64,000 nucleotides of DNA from Macquaria australasica. Its lineage: Eukaryota > Chordata > Actinopteri > Centrarchiformes > Percichthyidae. A program made the position numbers and the translations under genes. Below are positions 34,022 through 43,984 of the stretch, piece by piece. The stretch spans positions 124,001 through 188,000 of the forward strand of contig SEMN01000703.1 of assembly GCA_005408345.1 (NCBI GenBank), read 5' to 3'. A model generated the notes under the pieces. The model searched no databases. It had not been told where the DNA came from and saw only the letters and a program-made list of their open reading frames with translations. Numbering within the stretch: the stretch's first letter is position 1; each line of letters opens with the position of its first letter.

Positions 34022-35945
34022 CGTGACATGCCCTTTTTATAATAATAATAACTTCATTTATATGGCACCTTTTAAAAACAGAGTTTACAAGCAGACAAAG
34101 CAAAAGCAGGATACCCAGAAACCAATATAACAGAAAGCCAAACAGTAAAGCAAAACAAAAGCAAGATAAAAATGAATGATCGATAAATACAAATAAAAAG
34201 AATTAAAAACAGTAAAAGCAATAAAAAAAGACGATGAAAAGACGACATCACATAAAAGCAAGTGATTTAAAAGAAGTTACCGATTCCGCGAGCCTTATCT
34301 CCTTGGGCTGGTCGTTCCAAAGCCGAGGGGCCCTGATGGCAAAATCATGGTCACCTTTAGATTTAAGCCTTGACTTGGGTGGGGCCCTTCTGGCCATTCC
34401 AGAGGATCTAAGGCTGCGAACTGGCTCATATGGGGTCAACATTTCTGCTATTTAGCTTGGGGCCAGACCCAGATCTGCTTTAAAAGTGATCAGTAAAATC
34501 TTAAAATCAATCAAAGCCAATGGAGAGAAGCCAGGATTTGGGTGATGCGATGTCGTCTGTTAAAACCAGTAAGAAGCCGAGCTGCTGCGTTCTGAACTAG
34601 TTGGAGGCGAGAGAGTGACTTTTGGTTTATGCCAGAAAAGAGGGAGTTGCAGTAGTCGAGTCTAGAGAAAATGAGTGCATGAAGGACTTCTTCCAGGTTA
34701 GAGTTTGAAAGCATTGGTTTGATTCTGGAGACTGTTCTTATTTGATGGAAGCAGGGCTGGACAGCTTTTTTGATCTTTGGAGCAAAGCTTAGACCTGAAT
34801 CAAATAGTACTCCCAAATTTCTGGCAGCTGGTTTCTCATTAGCTGTTCAGTGACCAAGGCCATTGTTATGAGTTGTTCAGACAACAAGGAAAAGGACCCA
34901 AATGCAGACAGTGCAAGCAAACAAGAGCAGTTTGATGATTTATTGAAAACAAAACAAGCTTACGTGAGGTACATGTAGACAGGCAGGAAGACAGAAACAA
35001 GGCACATGGCATGCAGTCCAACAAACACTATGAATTGACAAAGGAAAGGGACTGGTATATATAGGGATGTGGCTAATGAGGGAAACAGACACAGGTGGGT
35101 AACAAGACACAGGTGATTTTATTCCAATAAAACACACAAGCGAAAAACAACCACAGACCAGCACACAAGAGACAGACTCAGGAAACTTCAAAATAAAACA
35201 TGAAACAAGAACAACAACACACATATCACGCCTCGTCAAGTCTCTTGTTTATTTCCGGTTTTATTTTGAGAAGACAATTCATTGCTTACTAGATTATGAT
35301 TTACTTCCTGTCATTTTTCTTTTCCCGCCAGTTTTGATTAGGTTCACCTGTGTTCCATTACTCACCTGTTCCTCATCAGTCTGCCTGTTTATATAGCCCG
35401 GTCATTCCTCTGTCTAGTTGCCCGATTGTCTTTGTACTTATCAATCAAGCTTTCTTGCATTACCTTCATGTCTGGTCATTTATCATTTTTGACCTTTGCC
35501 TGTTTTTGGACCATTACCTCTGTCTGCCCTACGTCTGATTGGAATTCTTGCCTTGATGGTTTGGAACTTTGCTTGTATTTTTGACCTGTTTTTGCCTGCT
35601 CCTGCCTCGATCTCAGGTTGAATTCTTTCATCCAGTGTTTGCCAGTAAAAGCCTTTTTTTTTTGGAACTTCACCATTGTTTTGTGTGATCCTTGCATTTG
35701 GGTCTCGGTCTGGTGCTTTACAACACACAGTCCATGGTGGATCATGACAGCCATTCTGAATGAGACTGATAGGGTTTGGAGAACTGAACAATATGATTTC
35801 TGATTTTGAGTTATTGATTTGAAGAAAATTTTGTGCCATCCAACAGATGACATCAGTGAGACAATCTAAAACAGCAGCTAGGCTTTTTGGGTCACCGGGT
35901 CTCAGGGGATGGTATATCTGTGTGTCCTGTGTTTATAGCATCAAA
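34022..35945 (-). mobile_element. LINE RT fragment on the minus strand, split by an LTR insertion
   Basis: Minus-strand RT C-terminal region. 35870-35755 reads MAQNFLQINNSKSEIILF; 34855-34511 reads LGVLFDSGLSFAPKIKKAV, then ALIFSRLDYCNSLFSG, LQLVQNAAARLL and ILASLHWL. The two pieces are colinear across the 886-bp LTR insertion (34864-35749). A short AT-rich tail near 34022-34050 marks the 3' end. This is the same LINE type as the fragment at 38975-39175. Confidence 0.8.
34864..35749. mobile_element. Head-to-head LTR pair with 5-bp target duplication
   Basis: 886 bp flanked by GCCAT on both sides (34859-34863, 35750-35754). The ends are TGTTATGAG and ATCATGACA, inverted copies of each other with about one mismatch over nine. 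The left half is a gypsy-type LTR in minus orientation (TGGTATATATAGGG TATA region reversed; GGACCCAAATGCAGAC). The right half is a different gypsy-type LTR in plus orientation (GTTTATATAGCCCGG; CTTGCATTTGGGTCTC). Their presumed 5' ends meet near 35222-35225. No internal retroelement sequence lies between. Confidence 0.75.
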
Positions 35946-36218
35946 TAACGAATTAAAACCAAATTTATCAGAAAACGAACACTTGAACAAACATCAGCAT
36001 AAAAAGAACTACCTAAAATGACAGTAACCATCTTTGGGCAAAATGTATTCGACATGTACTTTGACTTATCAGTTTTGTCCATGTCCTATCCGCTAACATG
36101 GACAAGGCAGGGTTTATGACCTATACTGCAGCCAGCCACCGGGGGGCGGTCAAGATGTTTTGGCTTCACTTTTAAATAGCTGTCACGTCATCCATCTATA
36201 CAGTATGTACAGTCTATG

Positions 36219-36290
36219 AAATCTACATTAGAGCTGAGGTACATGATACCAAGTAGACAGGAATTGGTTGTACATGACGTCAAGGCATCA
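36219..36290 (+). pseudogene. hAT transposase remnant, middle part
   Basis: Directly after the TIR element the plus strand reads TLELRYMIPSRQELVVHDVKA, which continues the ZBED-type hAT transposase left off at 33920. The join shows that the TIR element landed in the transposase. Decay obscures the frame beyond 36290. Confidence 0.62.
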
Positions 36291-36899
36291 GTTGTCAATC
36301 GCTCTGCATTTGACAATTCTTGTTTAACTTCACGCATTTGGCGGTGAAAATGCTATGTGACGATCACAGCGCACCACATCTCTAGTAGTCAATGAATCAC
36401 ACACAAAGAAAAGATAGGCGCTTTATTGAAAGAAGCATGTGTTAAGTGTAGGGCTGGGCGATATATAGAATATATTTGAAAAAAATGACCATATCATATT
36501 CAATGTTTCAGTGGTCTGCCACCACAGCAAAAAAGAAAAAAAGACAAAACACCATCAATTATCTGATCATGTTTGTTACTCTACCCATGGCTTCCAGCTC
36601 TGCAGCTCCGAACCGTATTTGGGAGACCTCTGGTTTTAGGCTATTTTAATTGACTTTAGCCTGACTCGTACCTCCTAACTAGCTAGCTTTTCACAGTATG
36701 GACCAACTCTGCTGTGAAGAGTACAAGAAGATGCCATAGTAACATTACATAAACAGGGCCTTTTTTATTTTCTGTGGCAGCAAACACAACACAGCCTTTC
36801 AGCAGCTTATTTACATTATGACTGACTAAAGTAGCGTAACTACCCCTCACAGACCGGGAAACTATTACAATATGCTAAACAGTTATTATGGAATTTTTG
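36291..36899. other. Non-coding; possible second hAT-type terminus
   Basis: GGGCTGGGCGATATATAG near 36451-36470 resembles another teleost hAT MITE end, without a mate. Nothing else recognised. Confidence 0.3.
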
Positions 36900-37370
36900 A
36901 GGAGTCGGTTGCCCTGCAAAACCTCATGCCTCGTAGGGCTCGCTCTCTACGGCGTGAGCCTCACCGAGACCCCGGTACCTCTCACTGTGACTTGTCTTCT
37001 CAAAGACGCCCCTCCAGCACTTCACAGTTGCAGGGCAGAGCACCCCAGGTTTCAGAGGTAGCTTCAACGCCATTTAACAGCGGGATGAAAGGCTAGTACA
37101 CTACAGACGCCAGTGTCCCCCCTCAAAAGTTATTCCCCACTGTTTGTCATCATGCCTCTTTGCCACTCGTTGGTACGAGTGCCATGGCATTGAACATAAT
37201 GAGCTGAAGCTCTGTGTGGAGTTGGTATGTGTTTTGTACTAACGCTGTTGTAGGCAAAGGAGGTATTGGAAATTCTTCACAAGTTGCAGGATTTTTGGCA
37301 GGATTTTCTGCCATTCAATCAGGCTTTCATTGTCTGAAGGGACGTGTACGCGTATCTGCACATCCTTCAA
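36900..37370. mobile_element. TTAA MITE, copy 3 (inverted, both ends missing)
   Basis: Complement of the middle of copy 1 (about 9390-9855): CCTCGTAGGGCTCGCTCTCT, GCGTGAGCCTCACCGAGACC, then GAAGGGACGTGTACGCG. Neither TTAA terminus is present. It sits 60 bp left of copy 2 in the opposite orientation, so the two could pair. Confidence 0.72.
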
Positions 37371-37428
37371 AAGCACTTTGAAGCATCCGATGAAGAAACA
37401 GCACTCATTACTGAGATGAAGAAGCCAT

Positions 37429-37963
37429 TTAAAGGTGGGGTAGGCAGTATTGTTTTGTCATCATTGGGCAAAAATGGTAATAACTGTTCAGCATATTGTA
37501 ATTCAAGTGGTCCAAGAGAAAACCTCTACTTCTGCCCCTCCTCTTGGCTCTGTTTTCAGGCTTCAGAAAATCTAGCCTGTGACGGGAGACTTCACAGGTT
37601 ATTTTAGAGAGACGGTGCGTTCATATTGGCTGAGCTACAAATGCAGACATGCATATACGTACCTGCAGACGATGAAGCCTGATTCAGTGGCGGAAAATCC
37701 TGCAACTTGTGATAAATTTCCAATACCTCCTTTGCCTACAGCGGTGTATAGTACAAAACAGCATGTCCCGGCTCCACATGGAGCTTCAGGCTCACCATGT
37801 TCAATGCCATGGCGCTCGTATCAACGTGGCAAAAAGACATGACAAACAGTGGGGAATAACTTTTGAGGGGTGCGGTGTACTAGCCTCTCATCCCGCTGCT
37901 GTATGGCGTTGCAGCTGCCAGGTTTTTCATAGGTTGCACAGATTTTGCCTACCCCAGTTTTAA
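37429..37963. mobile_element. TTAA MITE, copy 2
   Basis: TTAA at 37429-37432 and 37960-37963; ends AGGTGGGGTAGGCAG and CTGCCTACCCCAG-type with one or two changes (TGCCTACCCCAGTTT). About 527 bp, a deletion derivative of copy 1: it lacks the GC-rich central part of about 280 bp. Confidence 0.78.
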
Positions 37964-38717
37964 CCCTCTGTAAACGGACCATTCGTGGGCAGCCCTGAAC
38001 TGGCTGTGGGACGGCATTGTTTGCATTATCCTGTTTAAAGCAATGTAAAACAAAAAACGTAATGGCTAGAGCATTCAGTCTTTTTGCTGAAAGCTAAGAT
38101 TTCTGTCATCACGTCGCGGGTTGATGACGTCATCAGGCTGTGTTGTGTGGTGTAAAACGTGGTGACAACGTGAGGTGGCGCCATGGATGTCCATGGGTGG
38201 CCAGTTTTAATTTATGACACGGTTTCAATAATTTTATCAGTCATTATGGTTTATTGACTTACAGCCTTTTAGCTTATAGGTTGTACAGATTTTAGGCATT
38301 TGAAACATTTTAAGATAATTGAGGAAATTACATCACAATAAGCAAAAATTGCAATGTAGGCACTGAAGAAATATTTCTTTTGCAGATGAAAAATGCCTTT
38401 GCACTCTGCTTAAAAATTTTTTGCATATCTCAAAAAGTTCAAATAACCTATGGAGTGTAAAGAAATATTTTGATCATGTTTCTACATTGGATCAATATGT
38501 TTTGTGTATTTATTTTGTAAAATTTGATGAAACAAACAATTTTTGTATTTTTTCAATTTCAATACTTTTATCAATTATTATGGTTTATTGACTTGCATAA
38601 CTTTTTAGCTTACCATGTACAGTTTTTATGGATATGAAGAATTTGAATATACTCCAAGAAATGACATCACGATAAGCAAAAACACCAATGTAGGCACTGG
38701 TGGACCATTTCTATTGC
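37964..38717. repeat. Direct duplication of ~165 bp in AT-rich DNA
   Basis: 38222-38400 and 38558-38718 share TTTTATCA-TTATGGTTTATTGA, TTTTAGCTTA, a GTACAG..TTT stretch, GACATCAC/TTACATCAC-ATAAGCAAAA, AATGTAGGCACTG and TCT-TTGCAGA. Spacing is about 335 bp, so a segment of that size was duplicated in tandem. No coding seen in either copy. Confidence 0.6.
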
Positions 38718-38890
38718 AGAGTTCAAAGGGTTAACAATGACTTTGAGAAATGGTACACACACCTCCATGACCTCCTCTACACTGCATCCGCTCAAGACCC
38801 TTGCTTCAAACCTTTGCCATTCCTGAGTGTCCATGACGCTGAGATATTCACAAGTATGCCAGCTGAAGTTGCAGCCCTGTATAACAAGGT
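38718..38890 (+). pseudogene. hAT transposase remnant, C-terminal region
   Basis: Reads LLYTASAQDPCFKPLPFLS then a PAEVAALYNKV segment, the dimerisation-side block (LDPRFK-like) of ZBED-type hAT transposases. The same strand and family as the pieces at 33.6 and 36.2 kb fit one element about 5.5 kb long now swollen by insertions, though a second copy is possible. Confidence 0.55.
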
Positions 38891-38974
38891 AACCCCCCAA
38901 CAAACACACTCACATTCGCTCAACACAAAAGTATTACAGTCTAGTCTGACAGTCTGCTTACTGACAGTATGTGT

Positions 38975-39175
38975 CTTCACAGGTCTTAGTAAAAAATCAA
39001 TCAGACAGCTGCAGCTCGTCCAGAATGCTGCTGCCAGTCTTCACTAAAACCAAGAAAGTGGAGCACTGGACTGGCTTCCTGTGTGTCAAAGGATAGATTT
39101 TAAAATCCTATTACTTGTCTATAAAGCACTAAATGGTCTTGGGCCTAAATACATCTCTGATTTACTTGTACGTTA
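38975..39175 (+). pseudogene. LINE RT C-terminal fragment
   Basis: SKKSIRQLQLVQNAAASLH, a stop, then LDWLPVCQRIDFKILLLVYK and ALNGLGPKYISDLL, the conserved C-terminal RT tail of the LINE type also at 34.5 kb. Truncated on both sides. Confidence 0.7.
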
Positions 39176-39686
39176 AGATTGAATTTTTTTATGGAGTGAA
39201 AATAGTCTCAATATTATTTGTAAATGTGTATTCCATGATTTGTAACTGAAAAACAAGATTTGTAAATGTGTATTACATGATTTGTAACTGAAAAACAAGA
39301 TTTGTAACTGAAAAAAAAAACGATTTGAAAATATTTTGCTTACAGACTTTTAACTTCAGCTTCTCAGATCTGATCCTTTTCGCTTTCAAAAAGCTTCCTG
39401 CGCATACAAATGTCTCGTGTTATGCACGGATCGGGTTACTTTCGCTTTCGGGATTTTGAGACTATTTTAACGCTGGTCCCAGCTCCACAGATTCGTAAAT
39501 GCATGATTAATTTCAAAGTGGGAAAGACGTTTTTCTAAATAGACAGAATAGCTCGTCGCCCCTCGATTAGAGCACATGCATTTACCAACCACAGACTCTA
39601 TACAGTAACGTATAAATATAAATATATGGTTTAAATAAGCTACTGCTAGGTGGTAGAGTTGTTCTGCTGGGAAAACAGCCAGTCCA
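39176..39686. repeat. 42-bp tandem repeat and spacer
   Basis: A unit ATTTGTAAATGTGTATT(C/A)C and the rest of 42 bp is repeated twice (39216-39257, 39258-39299) with a partial third to about 39320. The remainder has no recognised feature. Confidence 0.75.
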
Positions 39687-39834
39687 GGCAAAAAGCAGAT
39701 GCCGGCTAAACCTACCCCTAACCACCGAGGGGCAACGCTACGGGAAACACAATTCTAACAGGAGGGAAACACATTTCGACGAGCGTCGCCCCTCGGTGGT
39801 TAGGGGTAGGTTCAGCCGGCATCCGCTTTTTGCC
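39687..39834. repeat. Large hairpin, 53-bp arms
   Basis: Left arm 39687-39739 and right arm 39782-39834 are inverted copies with few mismatches (GGCAAAAAGCAGATGCCGGC at the outer left; TAACCACCGAGGGGC inside), separated by 42 bp. The right arm is part of the L1-type ORF1 fragment; the left arm is an inverted duplicate of it. Confidence 0.85.
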
Positions 39835-40265
39835 TGCCTTGTAATTTTTTTGTTGCTCTCAATGTACTTCCACAGAAATAGACAACGAGCTATAATCAGG
39901 TAAAATAGTGATCCTCTTGGTGTTGTGAGTAAGAGGGCCAGCCTCTCTGGCTTGTTGCTGAATCTGGTTTTGGACCTGAAAGTAGTGAATTCTGACCATA
40001 AGTGGACGAGGTGGTTCGCCATCTTTGGGTTTTATGCGTAGTTGGGCATTATTGAGTATGGGCTTGTCCTCCAGACTGAGTAGTTGTTGTGCCTTCTGGG
40101 ACGATCATGTTGTTGCTCCTAGATCTCGCTTCCAGGTCCTTGTTCTTGTCATCCAGCCGCTTGAATTGGGTAGTCAGCATAGCCACTGTGGATTCCAGCT
40201 CGGTTACAGAGGTGCTGTGGTCTCTTTTAATGGAAGATATCTCTGAGCGTAGTGTGGATGGTTGA
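39782..40265 (-). pseudogene. L1/Tx1-type LINE ORF1 fragment
   Basis: ORF1 proteins are trimeric RNA-binding chaperones of L1-group LINEs. Minus-strand sequence: a coiled coil (LRSEISSIKRDHSTSVTELE, then LTTQFKRLDDKNKDLEARSR, heptad-like), the RSNNMIVPEG junction to the RRM, then, in another frame, a PPRPLMVRIHYFQVQNQI segment and an ITILPDYSS segment of the C-terminal domain. At least one frameshift near 40040-40060. It ends in the hairpin. Confidence 0.68.
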
Positions 40266-40695
40266 TGAGTCGGGGAAACATGTCCTGGTAGAAAAATACA
40301 AGGATTATAAATACAACTTAAGCCTCTCTCACCATAGGTTGCAATAACAGCAAGTTTAAAACTGGACTCAGGTAAGATGGCTGCCATATGTGGCGCGTTC
40401 CATCAAAATAAGTCGGTTGTCGCAGCAGCCCTTTCGTGTAGAAACACGTTTTTACATGAAAAAATTAATTTTGGGCTGTTTGGGGTTTTTATGTGTTTCT
40501 GAATAAATAAAGTCTCAGCTTTAATACAATGTCAACATTCATGTAAAATTCAAATCATAAGTATAGTTTTGAAGCTCTTAAACATAACGTTAGGTCGGTT
40601 GGTTTTTCCCAGAACACCTGTTTATTGACACCGCCGTATATAGTTGACAGATGAGACAGATTGTGGTTGATAGAGGAAGATAGCTAGCTAGACAG
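40266..40695. other. Non-coding spacer upstream of the four-exon pseudogene
   Basis: AT-rich; ends in GCTAGCTAGACAG, an acceptor-like CAG at 40693-40695. No coding recognised. Confidence 0.4.
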
Positions 40696-42515
40696 TGAAT
40701 TCACGTAAGGAAGAAATCGCTCAACTTTTAAATTCAATTCCCGTTAGAGGTGCTACATCTGACACCAATTGGACCGAGCTAATTTCGGATTATTTCACCG
40801 CACCGATGGGTGATATTGGAGCGGAGACTGACAGCGCATCGACCTCCGAGTCTGACGCGGACAGCCTGGCTAACGTTAGCGCCAATCATGACTGTGAAAG
40901 TGAGTTGGAGGAAGACGAGGAGGAAGATATTCCACTCATGGCTGACCCGATGTTGGCATACAATGTTATGGATTATAACATTAGTCATTTAAATGAGGAC
41001 AGTGCTGAAGAGATGAAGATAGCCCGGGAGTACAAGTGTAGCTGCAAACTTGACAACGGCAGCGCTTACTACAAACTCTTCACGCCGGAGGAGATGGTGA
41101 AAAGATGCGACCAAATGAAAGAAATGACTAATGGTAAGTGCTTGGTTTAGCTACATGATCCTTATTTTTTCTGTTTGTAAAGGCTATTAATCACTAAAAT
41201 CACTAGAGCAGGCTAAGAAAGCATTCTAGCTAGTGTTATCAGTGGCTAATAATGTTGTGTGTGTCAGTGTGTGTAGTCTATGATTATCTGTGAGAGACCC
41301 AAAAGGTGAGGAAATTATTTTAAATATAGCAAAACAAATAGCCTAACATAGTAAAAGTATAGGTTGTAAAATAATCTGTTATCACATGGTGAATTTACTG
41401 TAGCTTATGTTTCTGAATATGGGGCCGTGTTAATATGGAAATGATCAGGGCTCATTCAGCAATGATTCAACATGATTTAGTTAGCCTAAAATCTTTGATG
41501 ACTAGATTTTTCATTTTATGCTATGTCATTTTGTAGATGAAAAACATCTGGTTCTCCTTAGGAAGATCAGCTCCCATATGACTCTGTCCAAGGATACAGT
41601 GTGCTTCAAGAGAAGCCAGCAGAAAGAGCGCAAGCACCAGAGGACTACTTACTTTCTTGATGGACAGCAAATATGCCGGGAAACCTTCAAGTTTCTGCAT
41701 GCGTGAGTTCACTTTTAAAATATACTCTACATTAAGCATTTTTACAAACTGTAAATGCTATGCATATGACATATACTTAATTGGCATAATGGTTATTTAT
41801 TCCAGAATATTTCAAAACAAGCTCACCAACCTTATAAAAATTTTATAAGGAACATGGATTGGCACCAAGGATAAAAAGGTCTGGTGGGTGAGTTTTGAGC
41901 AGGAGGCTGCTGACTGTTCAGGACATCCAACGACTCAAGCAGTTCATCACAAACTTTGCCGATGTCCATGCCATGCCACTCCCTGGGCGCATCCCTGGTT
42001 TCAAAAGGTCTGGCATCCAGGTGCTCCCCACAACTGAGACCGTGACATCAGTGTGGCGGAGATACAAAAGTAAGATGCGCGACCATGGTATGTATTGTAT
42101 TTTGTGCTCATTAGAATTTGCTAATGTTTTAATCAATTTGAGATGTCAAGTATTCCTCTCCCCCTTAAACATTGGTGTAGGCCACCGTGCTGCTGGCAAC
42201 AGCACATTTCGAAGGCTGTGGAGGCAGTTGATGCCCAACATTGTCATTGGGAAACCCATGACAGACTTGTGCTGGGTCTGCCAGAAAAATAACAGTGCCA
42301 TCTACCACAGCTCCAACCTTCCAGATTGTGTGAAGTCTGCAAAGTTGAGGAAGCAGGAGCAACATCTCTGCATTGTCGGCATGGAGCGTCAGGCGTAACA
42401 GGACATGGTGTCCAGCTGCAGAGCAACAGTTGGTATGCTGGGTGTCAAGCTTGGGCCAAATCCACCCTGTAGCCGAGACCTCACCATGCACTACAGCTTC
42501 GACTATGTGCAGCAG
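40696..42515 (+). pseudogene. Four-exon gene of a multicopy family, function unknown
   Basis: Exons inferred from splice sites: about 40696-41134 (donor GTAAGT), 41537-41702 (acceptor TTTTGTAG, donor GTGAGT), 41816-42087 (acceptor ATTCCAG, donor GTATGT) and 42181-42515 (acceptor GGTGTAG, donor GTATGT). Exon 1 encodes an acidic, Ser/Asp-rich N-terminus with an EEDEEEDIPL stretch, then a Cys-containing KLFTPEEMVKRCDQM segment. Exon 2 has a KHLVLLRKISSHM and CFKRSQQKERKHQRTTYF block. Exon 3 has KEHGLAPRIKR and LPGRIPGFK. Exon 4 has LCWVCQKNN and MHYSFDYVQQ. Breaks: a frameshift near 41838-41846 and a TAA at 42396-42398. I recall the layout from uncharacterised repetitive genes of fish and invertebrates that continue with a nuclease-like domain; that part is absent here, probably cut by the LINE at 42.7 kb. 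Confidence 0.6.
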
Positions 42516-42976
42516 GTATGTCTTATTACAACTATAATGTTTCAAAGTACATGTAGGGTGAATTGTTTTCAGTGTCATCTCCTCGGATTGTGAGAAATAT
42601 ACCACAAAATAAATAATGCAAGAATAACAGAATGATACATAAATCTATGTCAATGTGTGTGCATGCGGCAAAAGCTACTGACCAAGATAGATGCATCCAT
42701 CCAACACACGACGTGCTGAGGTGAACGTATTGTCTCATTTCCGGTTGCCGGTGTTTCTGTGTTACTGGTAGCAAATTTTGCTGCTCTAGCTAAACCCAGT
42801 TAATTTTGATATTTTCTTTACTATAGCAGTTAATCACCCGCTATACATTTAAGGATACACTAGCTCTGTTTAAGCACTTATATCTCTCTCCTGTTAGCGA
42901 CCTTTCGCTAATCCCACAGTTGTTTACACGCTAATTAGTTGCTTGCTACTGTAGTTTAGCTTTAGCTAAGTTAGCG

Positions 42977-43769
42977 ATGGCGTCTCCCTCTCCCTCTCCT
43001 GCTCTCTCTTGCTCAGTGTGTCATATGTTTAGTTACTCCTCTGCCTCCTTTAGCGATAATGGTTCGTGTAATAAATGTAGTTTATTCACCGTGTTGGAGG
43101 CGAGGCTCAGTGAGTTAGAATCGCGGCTCCGCACCATGGAAAGTCAGTCAGCTGTAGCTAGCCAGCCCCTAGCCGGTGCGAGCCGACCAAAGGTAGCTTC
43201 TGCTAGCTATCTCCCGGCAACTCCCGAGCAGCCGGAAAGCCAGGGAGGCTGGGTGACTGTCCGAAAGAAGCATAGCCCTAAACCAAAGCCCACAGTTCAC
43301 CACCGACCCGTTCACGTTTCTAACAGGTTCTCTCCACTCAGCGACACATCCGCTGAGAAACCAACTCTGATTATTGGCAGCTCCATTTTGCGAAACGTGA
43401 AATTAGCGACACCAGCGACCATAGTCAAATGCATCCCAGGGGCCAGAGCAGGTGACATTGAATCCTATTTAAAACTTCTGGCTAAAGATACGCGTAAATA
43501 TGCTAAGATTGTTATTCACGTCGGCGGTAATGACACCTGATTCGCCCCTACCTAATCTTACTAGCGATGACATGTATAGCCGCATGTCATCATTCAGCCG
43601 CTGGTTGTCGAGGTGGTGTCCAGGTAATGATGTGGGCTTTGTAGATAATTGGCGGACTTTCTGGAGAAGACCTGGTCTGATTAGGAGAGATGGCATTCAT
43701 CCCACTTTGGATGGAGCCGCTCTCATGTCTAGAAATCTGGCTGAATTTATTAGTGGCCCAAAGCCATGA
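42977..43769 (+). pseudogene. LINE ORF1: PHD-like finger, coiled coil and SGNH esterase
   Basis: The N-terminus has Cys pairs (SCSVCHMFSYSS, NKCS) like the PHD-type finger of CR1-like ORF1 proteins, then a heptad segment (LEARLSELESRLRTMES). A Pro-rich linker leads to an esterase: LIIGSSILRN (block I, nucleophile Ser), IVIHVGGNDT (block III) at about 43505-43540, where the frame ends. The rest of the esterase appears in another frame, with RRDGIHPTLDGAALMS (block V, catalytic Asp-His) at about 43685-43735. The piece between blocks III and V is shortened, so a deletion caused the frame change. Confidence 0.75.
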
Positions 43770-43984
43770 CAGCTCAAAGTTCAGACCATAGACTTAATAC
43801 AGTCTGTGGTCCAGACCAGGAGGCAGCGTTGCAGTCCTACACGCTTCTCTGCGCTTCCATTAGAGCAGTTACCCACCCTAAACTCCACAGAGAGGTTGTC
43901 TGCCCCCCCACCACAGAAGAGGAGTTACACATAAAAACTTAATAAAAAGTAAAACCACCACTGCAACAGTACAACAAAATAGGA

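Larger units (their letters stand above)
33931..36218. mobile_element. TIR element (CATAGACTGTAT family) carrying nested insertions
   Basis: Left terminus CATAGACTGTATATGAAGAT followed by GGACAACGCG; right terminus, reversed, CATAGACTGTACATACTGTA then TAGATGGA. Inner phrases CTCCACTTCCTCCCATCGTA (left) and CAGCCACCGGGGGGCGGTC (right) are those of a common teleost non-autonomous DNA repeat. The core is occupied by a LINE (34022-35945), itself holding an LTR pair. The element interrupts a hAT transposase frame on both sides. Confidence 0.7.
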
